A DNA stretch of 64,000 nt from Hymenochaete sp. R1 (GCA_019400425.1 JAFREE010000029.1:62001-126000), one strand, 5' to 3'. Shown: positions 22,977 through 35,815, counted from the first letter of the stretch. A program made the numbers and translations. Notes: generated by a model from the letters alone, not told the origin.

Positions 22977-24313
22977 GATTGCGAGTGCCAGACGAACTCG
23001 ACGACCAAAAAGAAGAGACACAAGGTGATGAAGGGGAGGAGATGGCACGATCAGGGAAACTGGTTCATAGGCGTCCGAGTTGTTGTCTGTGCTTTATGTC
23101 TAGCTCGTGCTCATGACAAGATCGGCGGCAACAATAAGAAGCATAAACTCGAAAGAGAAGAGACATGGCCACACGAGGGCGGGACATCAGCCATTTTCTC
23201 GGTTCGCTGCGTCGATACTTCGAACCGAGAAGAAATGCCGTTCTACTTTAATTCGTCTTTGTTTTTGAATAAGGCTGGCTCATCAGGTATATCCGGTCAG
23301 GCATCATCATGGTGTATAATTCATGGTATCAAAAACAGGGCATCAAATAGTATGATCGGAACACGAACTTCGCGGATCAGCCGATGAAACCTTGCAGTAT
23401 CCTATAACTTTGGCCATCGGCGGGTAAGGTACGTTATGTCCGGTAAGAACGTGTTGGGGAAACATGGGACTGCGAATATGCACGAATTGGACGTAGTGGA
23501 GGCGAGGGACGAAAAAATCAAGGCAAGAAGTCAAGTTCAAGTTGAGAATCGAGTCCGAAATACGGGACGCGCTCGTACTATGAACACGTGTCGAATTCTC
23601 ACGACATCACTCAAGCGGCAGCAAGGCCTACAAACCTCGAGCACGATTGATCACGGAGGCGAGATTAGAGCATGTCCGCGAGACTGGTTGATGTGAGGAA
23701 ATGCTATAAGCACTTCGATACTGTCAAGATAGTCCTACCTTTCCGCTAAACATCTTATAAAATCGCCTAATAGTAGTGCAATCTTAAGCTTGAATTCGCG
23801 CTATTATGAAAACGTCAGCGTTGATCTCTTCTATCATACACCTTACAAGCACAATCGTAGAAGTTCTCGGAAAGAGAGTATGAGTTGAGAAGTGTCCATA
23901 CATGTACACGAAAAGACCCGGGAGCCCGTAACAGTCATAACCAAGAGATTAAATAATAAGCCATTTTGGAACGTGAGCGGAGGCAGGCAATGTAAGAATC
24001 AATCTGAAGCTAGATTATTAATAGTACACAGCAAAGCAAGAGCAGTACAGAATAGAGAAAGTGGTTGCATGATCTAGATGTCTGGGCTCTAGATTGAGTT
24101 GCATGATACACGGACGACAACAGACACAATGGGAAAGAAAACAGGGTGGAGTTTAAAAGAACAAACTTAGAGAGAGAGATAAAGGGAGAGGAGAATGATG
24201 CAAAACAGAATACCTTCCTAGAGCTCAGTCATCCCACGCTTTTCTTAGATCCTTAATTTTACGGTTGGAAATGTCCATGGTACAATGGGTCGGATGTTTG
24301 CACGTGGCAATTT
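22977..24313. other. intergenic, no gene seen
   Basis: About 1.3 kb between DUF6533 copy C and the PSP1 gene. It contains the copy C promoter and the PSP1 3' region. Reading frames of up to 141 codons (22962-23387) show charged, shuffled composition and no recognisable domain. Confidence 0.4.
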
Positions 24314-26773
24314 TCATTGGGAACCTGTTGGACCTTGGAGGGAGGCCATCCAGATTCGCGTTTTATATAGGCTAAACGAGGTTCAAGGAGGGCACAAACT
24401 AAAGTATGCTGAACCACGTACCGGAAGAGCTCCCGAACTAACTCGCGGAAATCAATCCTTTTCTCTGCAACAAAATAAAATGTCAATTTGCGACGATCCC
24501 TGCCAGGTAAGCAAGTATCAGTTGATCGTATTTCCGTTTGCGCAAACACCAGACACGAACCATTGGTACTCCGCATCGATCACTTCCATTGGTAACTTCC
24601 TTTGTTTCACTTTCATCTGGCAGAGCGACAATGCCTTTGCCTCATCTTGGTTCTTCAACATCAGCATCTGCGCATCTTGCCCACTTGCCCTTGCATAGAT
24701 TTTCTTTGGATTGATCTCCCGCTTTGCCGCGGTCGTAGGTGTAGTGGGGCTCATAGGACCACCCTCTGGACTTGTTTGCCCTGCCCCACCAGCGTTCCCT
24801 CCACCGTGCCCATACGCTACCTCATTCCATGCTTGAGCTTGGACAGCAGCCGCCTGTTGCCGCTGGAACTCCTCGACTTCGCGTGCTGTGATGCTGTCAT
24901 TAACAACTTTGCCAAGGTCCTTACCACGATCAGCTTCGACGATCACGAGGTCGCCGGTGCGGAAGGTGCCTTGCGTCGCTGGATCGGCGACATAAAACAG
25001 ATCTGTGCGGCCAGCTTTAAATTCGACGATGTATAGAGCCCAGGTGGGCGGAACTGCATGCAATGGTATACCACGACCGAGCTCTGCCAGCGGCGGTGGA
25101 GCAACAGGACCTGCCGGTGACGGCGTTTGCATGTGTTGAGGTGCGACTTGGCCTCCATAATGCGCGTTAGGAAGGTGCTGTCCACCACCCATGAGCATCT
25201 CACTTTGAGAAGTTCGACGTTGAAGGGGTGAAGCACCCGCCAGTTGCTGTTGATGTAAAAGCTGAATCTGTTGCTGCAATTGTCGCGTAGGCGAGAGAGG
25301 GCCCTGATTCTGCATTTGCCCAGGAAGCTGAGTCTGAATGCGCATATTCATGAACGACGCGTTCGGGCCTGCAGGGCTACGGACAAACGCAGATGTCGGG
25401 GATGTCCGAGTCTGCGTCCGGATATCTTCATTCTCTTCCTCTGGAATATCATATGAAATATATCTCTGACCTGAAGCTTGTTGTTGGAAGGCCGGTGAAC
25501 GTTCAGGCGGGGATCCTCCACCACTGCTGACAGAGTACGCACCCTCGCTCGGAGAGCTACGCAACTGTCTTGCGGTCAAATGCCCGCTCGCACCGAGGTG
25601 ATGGAGGCTCTCCGCCAGAGACGCAGCAGTCGACTGAGTCTGGTCCTTAATATTGTGGGAGAGCGGGGCATAGATCGGAAGAGATGAAGGTTGACTGAGA
25701 GGTTGAGTCGAGCGAGAAGACTCCAGTCCAGGCCCATTCAAATTCAACGAGTCAATGGTTGCTGCCAGATCATCATCGTCCACAGCGAGTCCGCCCCCTC
25801 CGCTAGGTAAACCGTCTCCATTTCCCAAGTTTCCCCCGTAGGCATAGGCCCCTTCATTGCCACTGTCCGGCGCGTTGAATCCGACAATGCCCCGTCTTGC
25901 CTGATGTGCTGCGCCAAGCCCGCTCACACTATGCCTCCTGCTTGTGGCCCCGCTTTCCCCGCCGTTTCGTGACCAGTCCTCCTCGTACATGATCTGGCCG
26001 ATGTCCCGTGCCATTGGGGAGATATTGGAGATCTCAGCACGATTCGTAACTCGAAGTCCCGTTGGGGATGGGACAGGTGAGCGAGATAATTCACCGAGAG
26101 AACCGTACCGACTGCCGTACCCACCACCTGTACCAATGTTGGTAGGTTTGATGTCTCCAAAGCGGCCAGGAATACTCAAAGGGCCAGCCCCAGGTGCTGC
26201 CCATCGAGCGTTCGCGCTTGTGGGTGGGCTTCCAATAGGCAGCGGCCGCGTAGCCGTCGCAGTAGCGAGACTCTGTGATCGGCTTCTCGGATCAATTGCG
26301 CCCAAATAATGTCTTCCCCGCATCTGGCCTGAGTCATGGAAAGAGTAGTCACCGGTTGCGTCCGACAGAACCTCTGACTCGTCATCTTCAAACGTTGATG
26401 GGAACTGATGTGCAGATTCACGCATGACAGAGGAGAACGAACCCGGACCGCCTGCATAGGATGCTGCTCGCTCGACAGAAGACGAGAGGGACGCACTTCG
26501 CGAGAGGGAGGCGGGAATTCCAATAGAGGACGAACGTGTCATAGCGGGCACACGACCAGACGACATTGCCCACGGGGAGCCCAAAGTGCCCCCATTCCCG
26601 CTTCCGTTCTCGCGCGGGGAACCGTAGATCTGCATTGCAGGAGATGAAGCGTAAAAGCCCTCACTCCCGTTCGCTGTGGGGGGTTGACTGGCCGACCGCG
26701 GTGTATCGGCTCCTCCAGTAGCAAAACGGTTTTTGCGTTCACGATCTTCGTTAATGGAGTGCTGATGTTCCAT
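24314..26773 (-). CDS. PSP1 C-terminal domain protein
   Basis: Exons 26773-24561, 24499-24422 and 24371-24314 join in phase to 782 residues. The first 560 or so are low-complexity (Ser, Gly, Pro, Gln) with phosphorylation-type repeats. The C-terminus is the PSP1 domain: ALYIVEFKAGRTDLFYV, GDLVIVEADRGKDLGKV, IYARASGQDAQMLMLKNQDE, then EYQWDRRKLTFYFVAEKR, DFRELVRELFRLYKTRIWMA and a short tail PTGSQ. The two 3' splices are strongly supported because they rebuild this domain. In yeast, Psp1 is a high-copy suppressor of DNA polymerase alpha mutations and is linked to mRNA granules; the biochemical role is unclear. The ATG at 26773 is conservative: the frame stays open upstream to an acceptor at about 26867, so another coding exon may exist. 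Confidence 0.87.
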
Positions 26774-26866
26774 CAACGAATTGGTGGGACGCCCAATGCT
26801 CTGTAGCTGTCTGTAAGCCTGGGGTGACGCCAGCGTAACGATGTTGACGGATTGTCCGAAGTTCCT

Positions 26867-28812
26867 CTAAGTGGGTTGAAAAAGAGGCCTTTTTTATATT
26901 TAATCCGAGCCCGAGGTAGTTGTACTGAGTTGAGATCGTCCGAAGGGTCCTCGTGATCAGCGTACGTTACCTTGAGAGCGAAGGGTAAGAGTTACTCACA
27001 GAGATGAGTTGTGTTCAACTTGTCGATGACACCCGAAGAAGATTACACTGCAAGGAGTATGCTTTAAGTGCTTGAGGTCAAGGCAGAGTCTCAAACCAGA
27101 ACAAATGGAAGACTTACAAGCAATACAGCGTCCGAGACCGTGAGCACGAGAGCGTACTTTGCAGAAGTTGCTGGATGTCCAAACACAGTCGAACCTTTTT
27201 GGTCTGCCTAACGAAGTTTCACACACAAGTTTCAATTTCCGAGCAACCTTTCCGTCAAGAGAATGAGAGAAAAAGCAAGCACGAAACGATCGACTTTAGC
27301 AAAGGAGATACACGGCCGTCTCACTTGCTGCGTATTCGTCACCTTAGCTTAAGAGTCGGAGCCGAAACAAGAACGGGAGAACAAGGAAATGAGAGAGAAA
27401 GTCTAAGCTCTAGGATATCGTTGTCCTCGACGTCCGTCTATGCTGCTCGAGGCTGCTAGCCGTCGCAGAGGCCGTGATGGTGGTCAGAAAGAAAAGAGAA
27501 GCGGGGGCAAAGAAATGAGGATCTGGTCTGGGGAAGACAGGAACAGCTGACCTCCCGGATCGGCGCTTGCTGTTGCAAATGCAGTCACACGCATACACCC
27601 ACTGAGTCGACATTTCAATTCAATTCAGTTTCCTTTATTACAACAGCTCTTGCCTGATGGCACATTTATACTAAGAAGCTTTGCGTCTAGGTAATGCAAC
27701 AATAACATAGAATTGTCCGGGATTGGGGAAAAAAGAGAGAGAAGTGCGTCCAAAGATCACAATGGGATCCCAGTCCCTCTCTACAAACATACTAAGACAG
27801 GAGCTCAGTTGTCTCACTCAGTGACCTGCTGCGTCTCCTACCATGAGCACAAGTCTATCCCCGCGAGACGAGAAAATAGTGTAGCGGACCAACAAATAAT
27901 CAAACCCCATCTCTCACGTTCTTCTATCCCAGACCTGCACCTATGATCTAGGGTCCCGCCACTCCGCCCCCACGGGTCAGCACCCCGACGGAGTCAGAAC
28001 AAGCTCAGCCCCTGTCTACACACAAAATCGATCCTTCGAACTATTCATCGCGGCCTTTGCGTGGATGTTGAGAACTGGCGAGGTCCGAACCCCTGGTCCG
28101 CGCGGGAACTTGCCGAGGCACATGTCCTTTACCCGTGATTCGCTAATTAACGCTTTTGGAGGGATGCGACGAGCGATATTCCTGGAATAGGCCGAGAACA
28201 GAACTAGACGACTCCTCCGTGCTTCATACCTCGATATAAACGTGTCAAATGTTAGACGTATAAAACCTGCGTCGATGTGAATGGTAATGAATGTTCTTGA
28301 CCCGTAATCCTGAGCGAATTCCGACACCCACGTAAAAGTGTCATGGAAAGAAAATAAATGCAACCGGTCCACTTCTTAAGGTTTCTTCAAAGTTTTTGGG
28401 CGGCATCGTCACCTCGAGACACGCTGGCAGTCCGAAATGCGATTTCTTCTATGAGAGGTGCCCGCCTTTTTCCAGATTTGAGGACACCTTCTGAACGACA
28501 ATGACTCCGAGAGAATGAGGGCGCTTCATGATCCAGTGCGTACAAATCGGCCTGATGTGACCACCAGTCAACTCTAAAGCGACGAAGGCGTGCAGCTGAC
28601 GAATATCGAGGATGGACAGGAAATGGAGACCAGGGAAAGTTACAGCGGTTACAGAAATGGCTGCCTTCGCAATTGATTCGGTCGTTCAACCCCATCGGCA
28701 GTTATACCCAATTCGACGGAGCTCGGCTCGATTACTTATTCTTGTGGGTTTGCTTTTGGTACGTGAACAGGGAGTGTACGAAACCGAAGTCACTCCGCTT
28801 GTAAAGTCACCT
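26867..28812. other. intergenic with possible PSP1 5' leader; two unassigned frames
   Basis: About 1.9 kb between PSP1 and RGP1, both on the minus strand. The PSP1-proximal part likely holds 5' leader exons and introns. A candidate first exon begins at the ATG at 27613 and runs into a GT donor after about 60 bases, but its phase does not fit directly. Two minus-strand frames at 28387-28695 (102 residues) and 28016-28372 (118 residues) are not recognised and lack family features; they may be RGP1 3' sequence. Confidence 0.35.
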
Positions 28813-31808
28813 TCACACGTCGAAAACAATCTCTAAGGGTTTGAATGCCGTATTCCCTGGCCAGACTCGGATAGGTACCTCGCACTCGACGGTCTCTGCC
28901 CTCAACTCCGACCAGCCTTCCTCTCCACCGCCAAGATCCATATCGCGCTCAGCTTCTCTATACTCCGCCCGTGCTCGAGCCACTTCGGAAGCTAACTTTG
29001 ACCCCGGCTGAAGTCCAGAGTCGGAGTCCGAGGATGACGAAGAATCAACTTCTTCGTCTCCATCGTGGTATTCTCTTTCGCCTGGTGTCAAGAGCCCAGA
29101 GAAAATGTACGAAGCCCAACCCCTCTGCGGTCGTTCACCCTCCTTCGGAATTCCGTTCTCAGAGCCTGCACCAGAATTAGATCGTGTCATCGTTGCTCGT
29201 CGCGCTTTCTTCAGATCCATTTTCTGTAGCGGCGCAATACCTCTCGTAGGCCGCCACGAAGCACCCCATTCGCCTTGAGGACCTTCGCGTACGAATCCTT
29301 TCGTTCTGAGATCGGCCACTCCTTTCTTAGAGTGTTCGGAAGCGATGCCAACAAGGAGGCAGAGTCGGACGGTCCAAACGAGGCCACCCGGACGGTCGTC
29401 GAACTCATTACTCGCATGCCGTGGTCCGATTTGAATGGAAGCATTAGAGGGAGAATTGATCGGGGAGCAAATACATTGGAAGGCAGGAGATGCGTCAGAT
29501 GGGATATCAAGAGCGAATGAGGAGCGGAGGGTGGATGGAGTCAGGGATGCGTGGTATTCCGCATGGAGTTTTCGGAGGCGTTTGGGTTTGTCTGTCAATG
29601 GTAAGAGCGATGGAGGAAGCGTCTCGTGGGCCTCAAGTGAAACCGACAACTGGATGGTTCATGTTCAGTGGCTCGAAAAGCATTGGCAAACATGATCTCC
29701 GCACCTTCAGAACACGCGCACGGGAGTCAAGCTCGTTCAGCTCGACAACGCCTATGATCGTTTCACCAAGACGATACGCTGACTTTGTAAAGGTCAAAAC
29801 GGCGACCTTCAATCCATCCTTGTTTATATCATAAGATACTAAAAAGAGAATTAGTTCACGTTCCTCTTTATGTGAAGAGAACTATCACCTCGTCGCATAT
29901 TCCTCGTGAGAATTTCGACTGCCTCTCGACAATCGGAGGGTTCGCCATCTCTATCGTCTTCAGAAAGATGGCTGCCTAATCCGACCGGTATTTTCGACAT
30001 CAATCCTGCCATCGGCCCAGTCCCAGCGGAAGCAAGCAATCTCAGACAATAATCCTTCAGCTCGTTCTCTGGGTTTTGATCGGCATGTAATGATGGCGTG
30101 GTCGAGCTTGAGCTCGTATTCCTTTGCATTAACATGGGAAAAGCTGTCGGCCTATCGATTGTTGGACTCGGGCTTCCTATTCCTCCCACTGTAACTTCTT
30201 TAACACGGGAGGATTGGTTTCTGCCTTTCGAAAGTAAAACTGGCCGAAGGAAGTCGAATGGCTGGTGACCCGACGATAGATCAACGTGGTTATATATACG
30301 GATCGGGACTCGCATGACCTGGCTTGTGCTTGTGCGCTTGGCTGAACTTTGAGAACCGGTTGGACGGCTCGGATTTGAACGACAGACACCAACAGTAAGA
30401 TGGTACGCGAACTTCAGTGCTCGACCTCGATATGTAGGAGGGAGATTCGAGGGGAGGGGAAGCGTGTATGTATCTGACAAGTCAATGCGTCAATGACTGA
30501 TTGGACATAAAAATTCTTTGACTCACACGAACGGCTTTCGCCTGGGGCTAGTACAAGATCTACGGCAAGCATCGCGGGCTGCACATCAAACGTTGGAAGT
30601 GGTGTCTCCGATGGGACGTCGTCCATGTCCTCTGACTCGCCGTCATTCGCATCAAACTTTGCTGGGGACGATATACTAGTCGGAAGAAAGGAACCTATCA
30701 GAGACGGTGATCGAGGCTTGTGCGTTGGAGTCTGCGGAGGTTGTTGGGTTTCCGGAGGTGGAGAGAGGAATGACATGAAAGCGGACGATAGTGATGCAGA
30801 TCTCGTATGTCCACTTCGACTGCTCTGTCTTCTCCCTCCACTGCGGCCTGAGTTCGGTCCGTTTGTCGGATTTTCCAATGAGGAAGAAATGTCCATTCGT
30901 CCACCGCCGACCGCCTGCATCTTGCGTAGCGAATGTCGCACACCACTGAGGTTTTGCATGAGCAAACGACTGTCGCCTTGCATCGCTTCCAAAGTAAGAG
31001 ATCCAGATAATTGAGCATACGCATACAAAATGAGTTCCGTGCCCTTCTGAGCAAACGTTGAAGGGAATGCGGACCGCGGAGGCTCACGGTATTGGTCACT
31101 TGGGAGACCTAAACCCAATCCAGCGTTTGGCACTCTACGTTTTGGGGGATATTCGTGAGCTTCATTTCCATTAGGCGACAAATTATTCTCGGAGATTGTG
31201 TCAAGTGCAAGTGAAAATGCCGAGGTTGACGCAGAGGCTGAAGCGGTCGGCGCAGGCGAGGCCGTGAGCTCTCTCAGCTGCAATTGAGACTGAAGTTGTG
31301 CCTGAAGCTGTGCGTCCAGGACCGATTGTTTCCTGGCGTGGGGGTGGTTTGCAGGTAAGGGCGCATCCCTCAGCGGCGACGATACGTGAGGTGAAATAGC
31401 GGCTATTACTTCCTGCGGCGAGAGCGTCATAGACATGGCCTTGTTTTTCCATGGATCCAATCTTTTATCCTTTTCGACGGCCTTTTCCCTGAGCTCCAAC
31501 CCAACTAGCCCCCGCCTCTCATGTATCTTCTTTTGGTTTCCCGGCGTCCGTGGAGTGGCAAAAGAAGATGGCATGGCCGTTTTCGGAGTAATAGGTGAAG
31601 TTGGAGGTCGAGCCAAAGGTGCAAGACTGACTGAGTGTGCTGCACGTTTGTGAGAATGAGACGTCGAACGTTTCGTTGTCGATTTCTCGGCGGAGTGGGT
31701 GTTGGTGAAAGTGACTTTGACGGAGAAGTCTTCGCCAGCAAAGAATGCAGATTGGGTGGGAACAACAGTCACCCGAATTCCTGTGTCAGTCTCGAGATCC
31801 TTGTCCAT
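28813..31808 (-). CDS. RGP1: RGP1 (Ric1-Rgp1 exchange factor for Ypt6/Rab6)
   Basis: Rgp1 has an arrestin-like fold and with Ric1 activates Ypt6 for endosome-to-Golgi traffic. Exons 31808-30527, 30473-29889, 29838-29705 and 29631-28813 join in phase to 939 residues. The N-terminus has GIRVTVVPTQSAFFAGEDF, then VKVTFTNTH. The family block ELILYAYAQLSGSLTLE follows a low-complexity insert. Later come PSNLPPTYRGRALKFAYHLT and VGVCRS, VMRVPIRIYNH, and the C-terminal PIRVWPGNTAFKPLEIVFDV just before the stop. The checked junctions rebuild GESRSYTYTLPLP and RVLKAHETLPPSL, which supports them. Ser/Pro-rich inserts explain the length above that of the yeast protein. The true ATG is taken at 31808. 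Confidence 0.92.
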
Positions 31809-32579
31809 CTTCGAGGTACTCAGCAACGAACTGTTTCTTGAACCGAAAAAGAATATAAATGTTGAGGTGATCCTGGATAGTGAAGGATGAGAAGCTACGC
31901 ACCGTTCTCAAGAAATGGACCACAGTTCCGGACACCCTTTTAGCCAGTACCAAAAGAGCTCCTTGTATTCAAAGCTCGTCGCGTGAAGTGATGAAGTTGA
32001 TGGAAGGGAGTGGTAGGACTGTGAGAGCTTTCTCACTGTCCCCTGGTAGCTTGGACGTGTCTTGTCGTGACAAATTAGGCCTTGTTGGCCAATAAATTAT
32101 TCCACAGCGCGCACGAGAGTGGACACGTAGTTTCTAGATTCAATGAGCTTGTTGTGTTGATGAAGATTTTACGGAGAAGTACATGGTAAAAGGGAGAAAT
32201 GTGGGGGAGCAGCCGCTCACGGTCGTCGAGTTGAGAAAGGCACGTCGCGGGCCGCCCGCTGACTTTCGACGCGGTTCGCCACTCCACTAGAACTCGTCAA
32301 GCATACAGCAAAAAACTAGCATAACTCGGTATTTATCTGTTCAAATCATTGGAGTACAACGAAGAAATCAATAGAAAAAGTGTGAAAGAAATCGCATATA
32401 TGTATTTTTGTTGCATTGATAAGTGTAAGCAGTTAAGCAAATCGTAAAGGAAAATTCCCAGCTTCTACCTCCTCGACTACTTCGACTTCGAACCATTCGA
32501 ATTTGTACAAACAAAATGGAGGAGAGTGGACGTCAAACGGAGTATCCGAACAACGTCCAAAAATGAAGTATTTCGCCGT
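31809..32579. other. intergenic
   Basis: About 0.8 kb upstream of RGP1 and downstream of the Zn2Cys6/membrane gene. It holds the RGP1 promoter. No gene was seen. Confidence 0.4.
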
Positions 32580-33985
32580 TTACGAGTGACCCTCGACAAA
32601 ATGCGGCTTCTCTACTCCTTCACTCGCGTCCGAGCCCATTTCCTCGATCAAATACGGCCTCTCTTCTTCAACTATTTCGTGTTCAGTTCCATCAGCATTC
32701 CTCAGATTCCCATCCTCCAAGTCCGGCCTGATTGCATTGATCCGCAATGAACGGACTACGGCCGTGAATGTGACTGCAGCTAGAACGAGCAGGACAGTGA
32801 GAGACACCCGCGAGACGATTTCCGAGGGAGTGAAGGAACTCCCATCCTTGGCTGAGTCCTCTTCTGGGAACCATAAGTAGGCCAGTACGGCAGCCAAAAA
32901 TGCTACCAGAGCCCACGAAAGCCAAGCAATCGGGTAAGCGACAATGCCTCGGAAGTGTTTCGCACGCTGTTCAATTTCATGTCCGACCGAAGGGGCTCTG
33001 GCTGTTGTACGGATAGTCCGAAGGTATTGGACTAGTACAAAACCATTGAGGAAAGACGCCAGTGCGCAAATCACAGAAACAAAGGTAAAGGCGCGTGTGT
33101 ATGCGACCTCACTGATATCATCGATTTGAAACATAGTGAAGAGGACACTGTAATTCCAACATTGGTAAGACCAATAAAATGAAGTGCAGTCATACACTCA
33201 CCCCGACAGTAGAGCAGAAGCAGAAATAATTGCCTTCAGCTCCTCCCCTAGAATTTTTATGCCTTCCTCCCGACCATCCTCGGGAGCGCGATAGGTGGTA
33301 TTCCTACTCACAGCACCGGGTTCATCCGCAAATAGAAAAGGATACCGCGCTTCATACCATCCTACAAATCCAAGTAATGCCACTCGCCGGTACATCCATA
33401 AAAGAAGCTGCCGGGTTCCTACCAAAAGACGGCTCAAGCTCGTTCCACAATCTTTGGGTTCTTCTCGAGGGACCCCGTGTGATGCAGTAAGAGATGAGAC
33501 TCGAGTTGGAAAGAGGACGATCGGGGAGGGGTCCAAATCTCCAGCTGTGACTTCAGCATGGATCGCTGCATCAAGTCGGTTGCTAGACCGAGCGTTCGCA
33601 TTATCCACTGGACCATTAATAGCTTCCTGCCTCGAACTTCCACGCGCCCGCAAACCTCGTATACTGATATGATGCACCTTTAGGCCTGATGTTCCGCATT
33701 CTTGACCGGCAGGGTCTAGGACTGGGGTGCTTGGACTTCGCTCCTCCCGGCGTCGAAGTTCTTTCGCCGATTGACGGAATACAAGTGGCGATTCGAGATC
33801 GCCCTCGTAGAGTTGGTCATTAAAGTGTTTCTTCGTTTGCTTTCCGCGTCGCTGGTTATTAAACCTGGCCCTACTGCATCGCACACCGCTTCGAATGCAG
33901 TGATTGCACGACGACTCCATGGTTTGGGAAATGCATTTAACTTTTAATCGCCGGCAATCGTCGCAGGCTCGTCTGCACCGGGTGT
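32580..33985 (-). CDS. Zn2Cys6 cluster joined to a membrane domain (unusual architecture), 5' end unresolved
   Basis: Exon 33985-33202 and exon 32580-33147 (minus) join in phase. The first opens with a canonical Zn2Cys6 cluster with Cys spacing C-X2-C-X6-C-X8-C-X2-C-X6-C (RACDDCRRLKVKC to VRCSR) and basic residues after it. The same open frame, with no intron needed, runs about 150 residues to LLLWMYRRVALLGFVGWYEA and RYPFLFADEPGAV. Across the intron it gives VLFTMFQIDDISEVAYTRAF, then VSVICALASFLNGFVLV, IAWLSWALVAFLAAVLAYLW and VSLTVLLVLAAVTFTAVV. The membrane half resembles a basidiomycete family of unknown function that I recall without the zinc cluster. No in-frame ATG precedes the cluster; an acceptor at 33986 suggests a small upstream exon. 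It could instead be two genes whose frames coincide. Confidence 0.68.
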
Positions 33986-35330
33986 CTGAGCGATAATGAT
34001 TGGGAAGAAATAACAAGGAAGAGCGAACAATTTAGTATGACCACGCATCCGCACGTTTCGGCTTGAATGTATCGCGAAGATGAACAATGTGTGTGGAGAT
34101 AGGAGGGGGGGGGGGTGTCAGTGGCTTTTTTAAAAGAACTTGGCCACGTTCGGAACTCTATATATGACTTGAGAAGAAGCTGTTCATGTGGATGTGATTG
34201 GAGTTGTTAGGTCATTCTGTGAGGCATACTTTCTTTTTTCTGATACGTCGATTGAAAGCAGAGAGATCATGATCGCGAATATGTTGGGTCGGGTCCGATA
34301 CGTGACTGGCATCTTGAATGACCGGCTGGGCGCTAACGGGCTGGCAAACGACTCTGCTGCCCCAATGCCTGCCAGTACAACTATATACTTGGCCGCCTCG
34401 AGACGGAACCGGGATCGCGTTTCTCAGTCAAAAATGCCTGTGAAGACATCATAATAGATGTAGGGTCGATCATTCGGCGTGGGTGCTCAAGTTCGAAAAG
34501 CTGTCGTCTGCTCCCGTCGGTCTCCCCATAGGCGCCTTTCCGTCAATGCACTAGTACTTGGGTGACCGAGCGTCAACACTATCCGGAATAGCCATTGCCT
34601 CACCCCATCCATCCGAACTCTCATCGCAAGAAGCGATAATCCGAGACTAAATAATGAGCATTCTCAACAATGATCCATATCCCATCTTGATGGAATCCTG
34701 TGAGCTTAATGGCATATCAGATGCAACAAAAGAAGGACTCACGATTGATAGATGCAGCTCCACGACCTTCTCATACGCTAGGTGTCAACAGAGCTTCCTA
34801 CGCATATTTTGCTACCCGTCCCAATCATAATACGGATCTTGGGTTAACTTAAGCATCTACTACCCGAAAGCGCCCAGTTCGTCGAGGTGTATTTTCCCCT
34901 CCTTCATAACGGAGCTGTACTTAACCATCCGTGTCATGGAATACGCGAGGCGAGGTCGTCGAGCATTTACTGTAACTTGAAGAGTATTGGTTTCGGTCAA
35001 GTGATACGAGTTCGGAGGTCTGAACAACCAATGGTTATGTTTCAATCAAAGCTATTGGCATGCACGGGAAGAACATCTTTTCGTATAACGGAGACTTTTC
35101 AACTGAAGCTGAAGCACAAGCACATGATGGTATGAAGAAGAAAGCAGTTCGAGTTGACGGGACAAGGGACGCGTTCTCTGTTGAGTGGGGATTCGATTCG
35201 ACGCGCTTGGCTAGTTGTTTCCAGCCATCCACCATTGCCGCTTGTTTCTCTCTCTTCTTGACAATGAGCTAACTTCACTTGCATTCCTCGATCATTTCTT
35301 CCCTCCTCACCCTCTGCGCAGGCTGACGCA
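33986..35330. other. intergenic
   Basis: About 1.3 kb with the upstream region of the Zn2Cys6 gene, including a run of ten G at 34105-34114 and a TATATA stretch near 34160. No gene was recognised. Confidence 0.35.
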
Positions 35331-35815
35331 GTCAACAAACCCTGCAGTGACTTTGTCCTTCCCCAACGCAGGTCGTCGTCAGGCCCAGTACGACGACGGA
35401 CGGGATGAAGAGTTGATGAAGAAAGGTTCTTACGGCACATTTCGCGTTCATTCAAAAGGCGGTGAGTTGATCTGCCACGGCCCTGGTCAACTCGTAGACT
35501 ACCCACGGCCTGAACAGCTGCCTGAACCCATTTGATGAGCTCGTGATTCCACCAGCATCCTCTGTCCCCCTGCCCTTACATCCACTCTATTCAACAAACT
35601 CTTCACTCTCACCTCCACAAACAACACGCTATAACCCATACTCATTCCCTGCACACCGGTCGTTTCGTCGAGGGTGTGAACGTGAAACTCGTGAGTCGTG
35701 GATTTGCGATGAACGTAACGGGGAGACCTATGGAATGGGTCTGATATATCATTGCTACGGTTTAGGAAGTGTGAGGGCAGGGTCGTTCGGCACTGGCAAT
35801 TGCAGAGTTTGGGGA
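35331..35815 (+). pseudogene. relic of a lipoate octanoyltransferase (LipB/LIP2-like)
   Basis: LipB enzymes move octanoyl from acyl carrier protein to lipoyl domains in mitochondria. The plus strand shows three family blocks in order, in different frames. GRRQ, then GTFRVHSKGGELICHGPGQL followed by VDYP (35370-35505), matches the GRR / RGG-x4-HGPGQ core. VNVKLVSRGFAMNV (about 35679-35720) matches the region before the C-terminal domain. YHCYGLGSVRAGS (35748-35786) matches the CGL-x-x-VRAGS block. About 80-100 residues that normally lie between the first two blocks, including the active-site lysine segment, are missing. Stop codons follow blocks one and two. This looks like a decayed copy; an intact LIP2 should exist elsewhere in the genome. 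Confidence 0.6.
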
